From contig VKHL01000098.1 of assembly GCA_015146655.1 (NCBI GenBank), positions 42,392 to 106,391 of the forward strand: a DNA stretch of 64,000 nucleotides, read 5' to 3'. The first letter of the stretch is position 1. Every line of letters begins with the position of its first letter. The notes under the pieces are model-generated. The model did not search any database. It was not told the origin of the DNA and worked only from the letters and a program-made list of their open reading frames with translations. The translations under genes were made by a program, and so were the position numbers. This document shows positions 63,608 to 64,000 of the stretch, one piece after another. Source of the DNA: Ochromonas danica. Its lineage: Eukaryota > Sar > Chrysophyceae > Chromulinales > Chromulinaceae.

Positions 63608-64000
63608 GGTCGAAGTCAGTTAGTTGAGGCTTCGGGAAAACCGAATTTAATTATGATGAAGGTATAGAGTTGGTTGTTGTCCTTGGTCTTGAAGGCGCAT
63701 CTTTGGCGAAGACAGAGGAGGGAGAGAGAAATCGCGAGAGATTCGCCGCGAACTTTCCCTAAAACTGGCTTTCTGGGTTCTTCTGGATTTCTGGCTTTCT
63801 GGTCTGGTCTTCTGGTATTCTGGTATTTTACTGTTTACTAGGAGGTACCATCAGCAATCTAATCAAAACAACACATGATAGGACTCAATCAAAACACTTT
63901 TCTTTACTTGTTTAGGATAGTCGATCTCTTCACCTGGCACCTCGACCTTATCCTTATACATATTCAAACTCACCACACCATACACGAGTGGGTGCCTACT
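63608..64000. promoter_or_regulatory. upstream region of the antenna gene
   Basis: 393 bp. 63768-63832 is a run of TTCTGG, TCTGG and CTGGTATT words, the strongest cluster of the recurrent CTGG motif in the window and in the promoter position for the antenna gene. No coding sequence on the rest up to the window edge is supported. Confidence 0.4.

Overview
This is a compact nuclear genome segment from a photosynthetic eukaryote, most likely a flagellated stramenopile (ochrophyte) alga. Three things point there. (1) The chlorophyll-binding antenna protein at 63014-63607 and several other precursors begin with a signal peptide followed by an ASAFAP-like or AF/SNAF-like junction, the bipartite presequence of plastids derived from a red alga. 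(2) Spliceosomal GT-AG introns are plentiful and uniformly short: every intron I could phase is 54-105 nt. (3) Genes for a motile cilium are present (CFAP251; MORN-repeat and LIS1 proteins also fit). I cannot name the genus.

Layout. 1-1107 is the 3' end of a low-complexity-rich gene that may be the NatC auxiliary subunit Naa35/Mak10. Then come a discoidin-domain protein (1478-2820,+), an EF-hand protein (3115-4339,-), a HAL2/SAL1 phosphatase with a probable plastid presequence (4541-6330,+), U2AF large subunit (6583-8295,-), a secreted FkbM-like methyltransferase (8528-10342,+), a three-RRM protein (10600-11553,-), a J-like/ankyrin/UBA scaffold (12383-15980,-), a small membrane protein (17279-17954,+), MAF1 (18237-19215,-), a NUFIP1-like zinc-finger protein (19545-20699,+), KIN17 (20769-22217,-) and a Lys-rich protein (22390-22949,+). 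A 14-unit minisatellite occupies 23141-24080. A TPR protein (24589-25137,-) is followed by a 4,065-residue HECT ubiquitin ligase (25397-37850,-) with one 11.1-kb exon.

The second half holds a multi-pass membrane protein (38449-39759,-), a two-TM protein (39787-40272,+), LIS1 (40419-41762,-), a CAMK-type kinase with a KA1-like tail (42361-45057,-), CFAP251 (45657-48529,-), a DUF2993-like plastid protein (48861-50063,+), an SLC35A-type nucleotide-sugar transporter (50316-51575,-), a NUP50-like nucleoporin (51926-53583,-), an ankyrin-DHHC palmitoyltransferase (53773-55861,+), a duplicated 3' flank around a large hairpin (55900-56590), a class IV aminotransferase (56684-57664,-), a plastid fibrillin (58067-59022,+), a 72-residue membrane protein (59171-59389,+), SNF7/CHMP4 (59997-60701,+), a MORN-repeat protein (60993-62716,+) and the antenna protein (63014-63607,-).

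The genes are ordinary eukaryotic housekeeping, RNA-processing, ubiquitin, trafficking, flagellar and plastid genes. There is no operon logic; the visible organisation is a series of closely spaced divergent pairs sharing promoters of roughly 30-330 bp. I do not see a convincing new multi-gene system. The strongest unexplained signals are non-coding: the minisatellite that switches from a 56-bp to a 51-bp period, the 52-bp-arm hairpin sitting between two copies of a 3' flank, and short motifs (TATCTGG/CCAGA and GTTAACTTA) that recur in intergenic DNA. Exon coordinates below were assigned by eye from splice-site and reading-phase consistency, not from transcripts.
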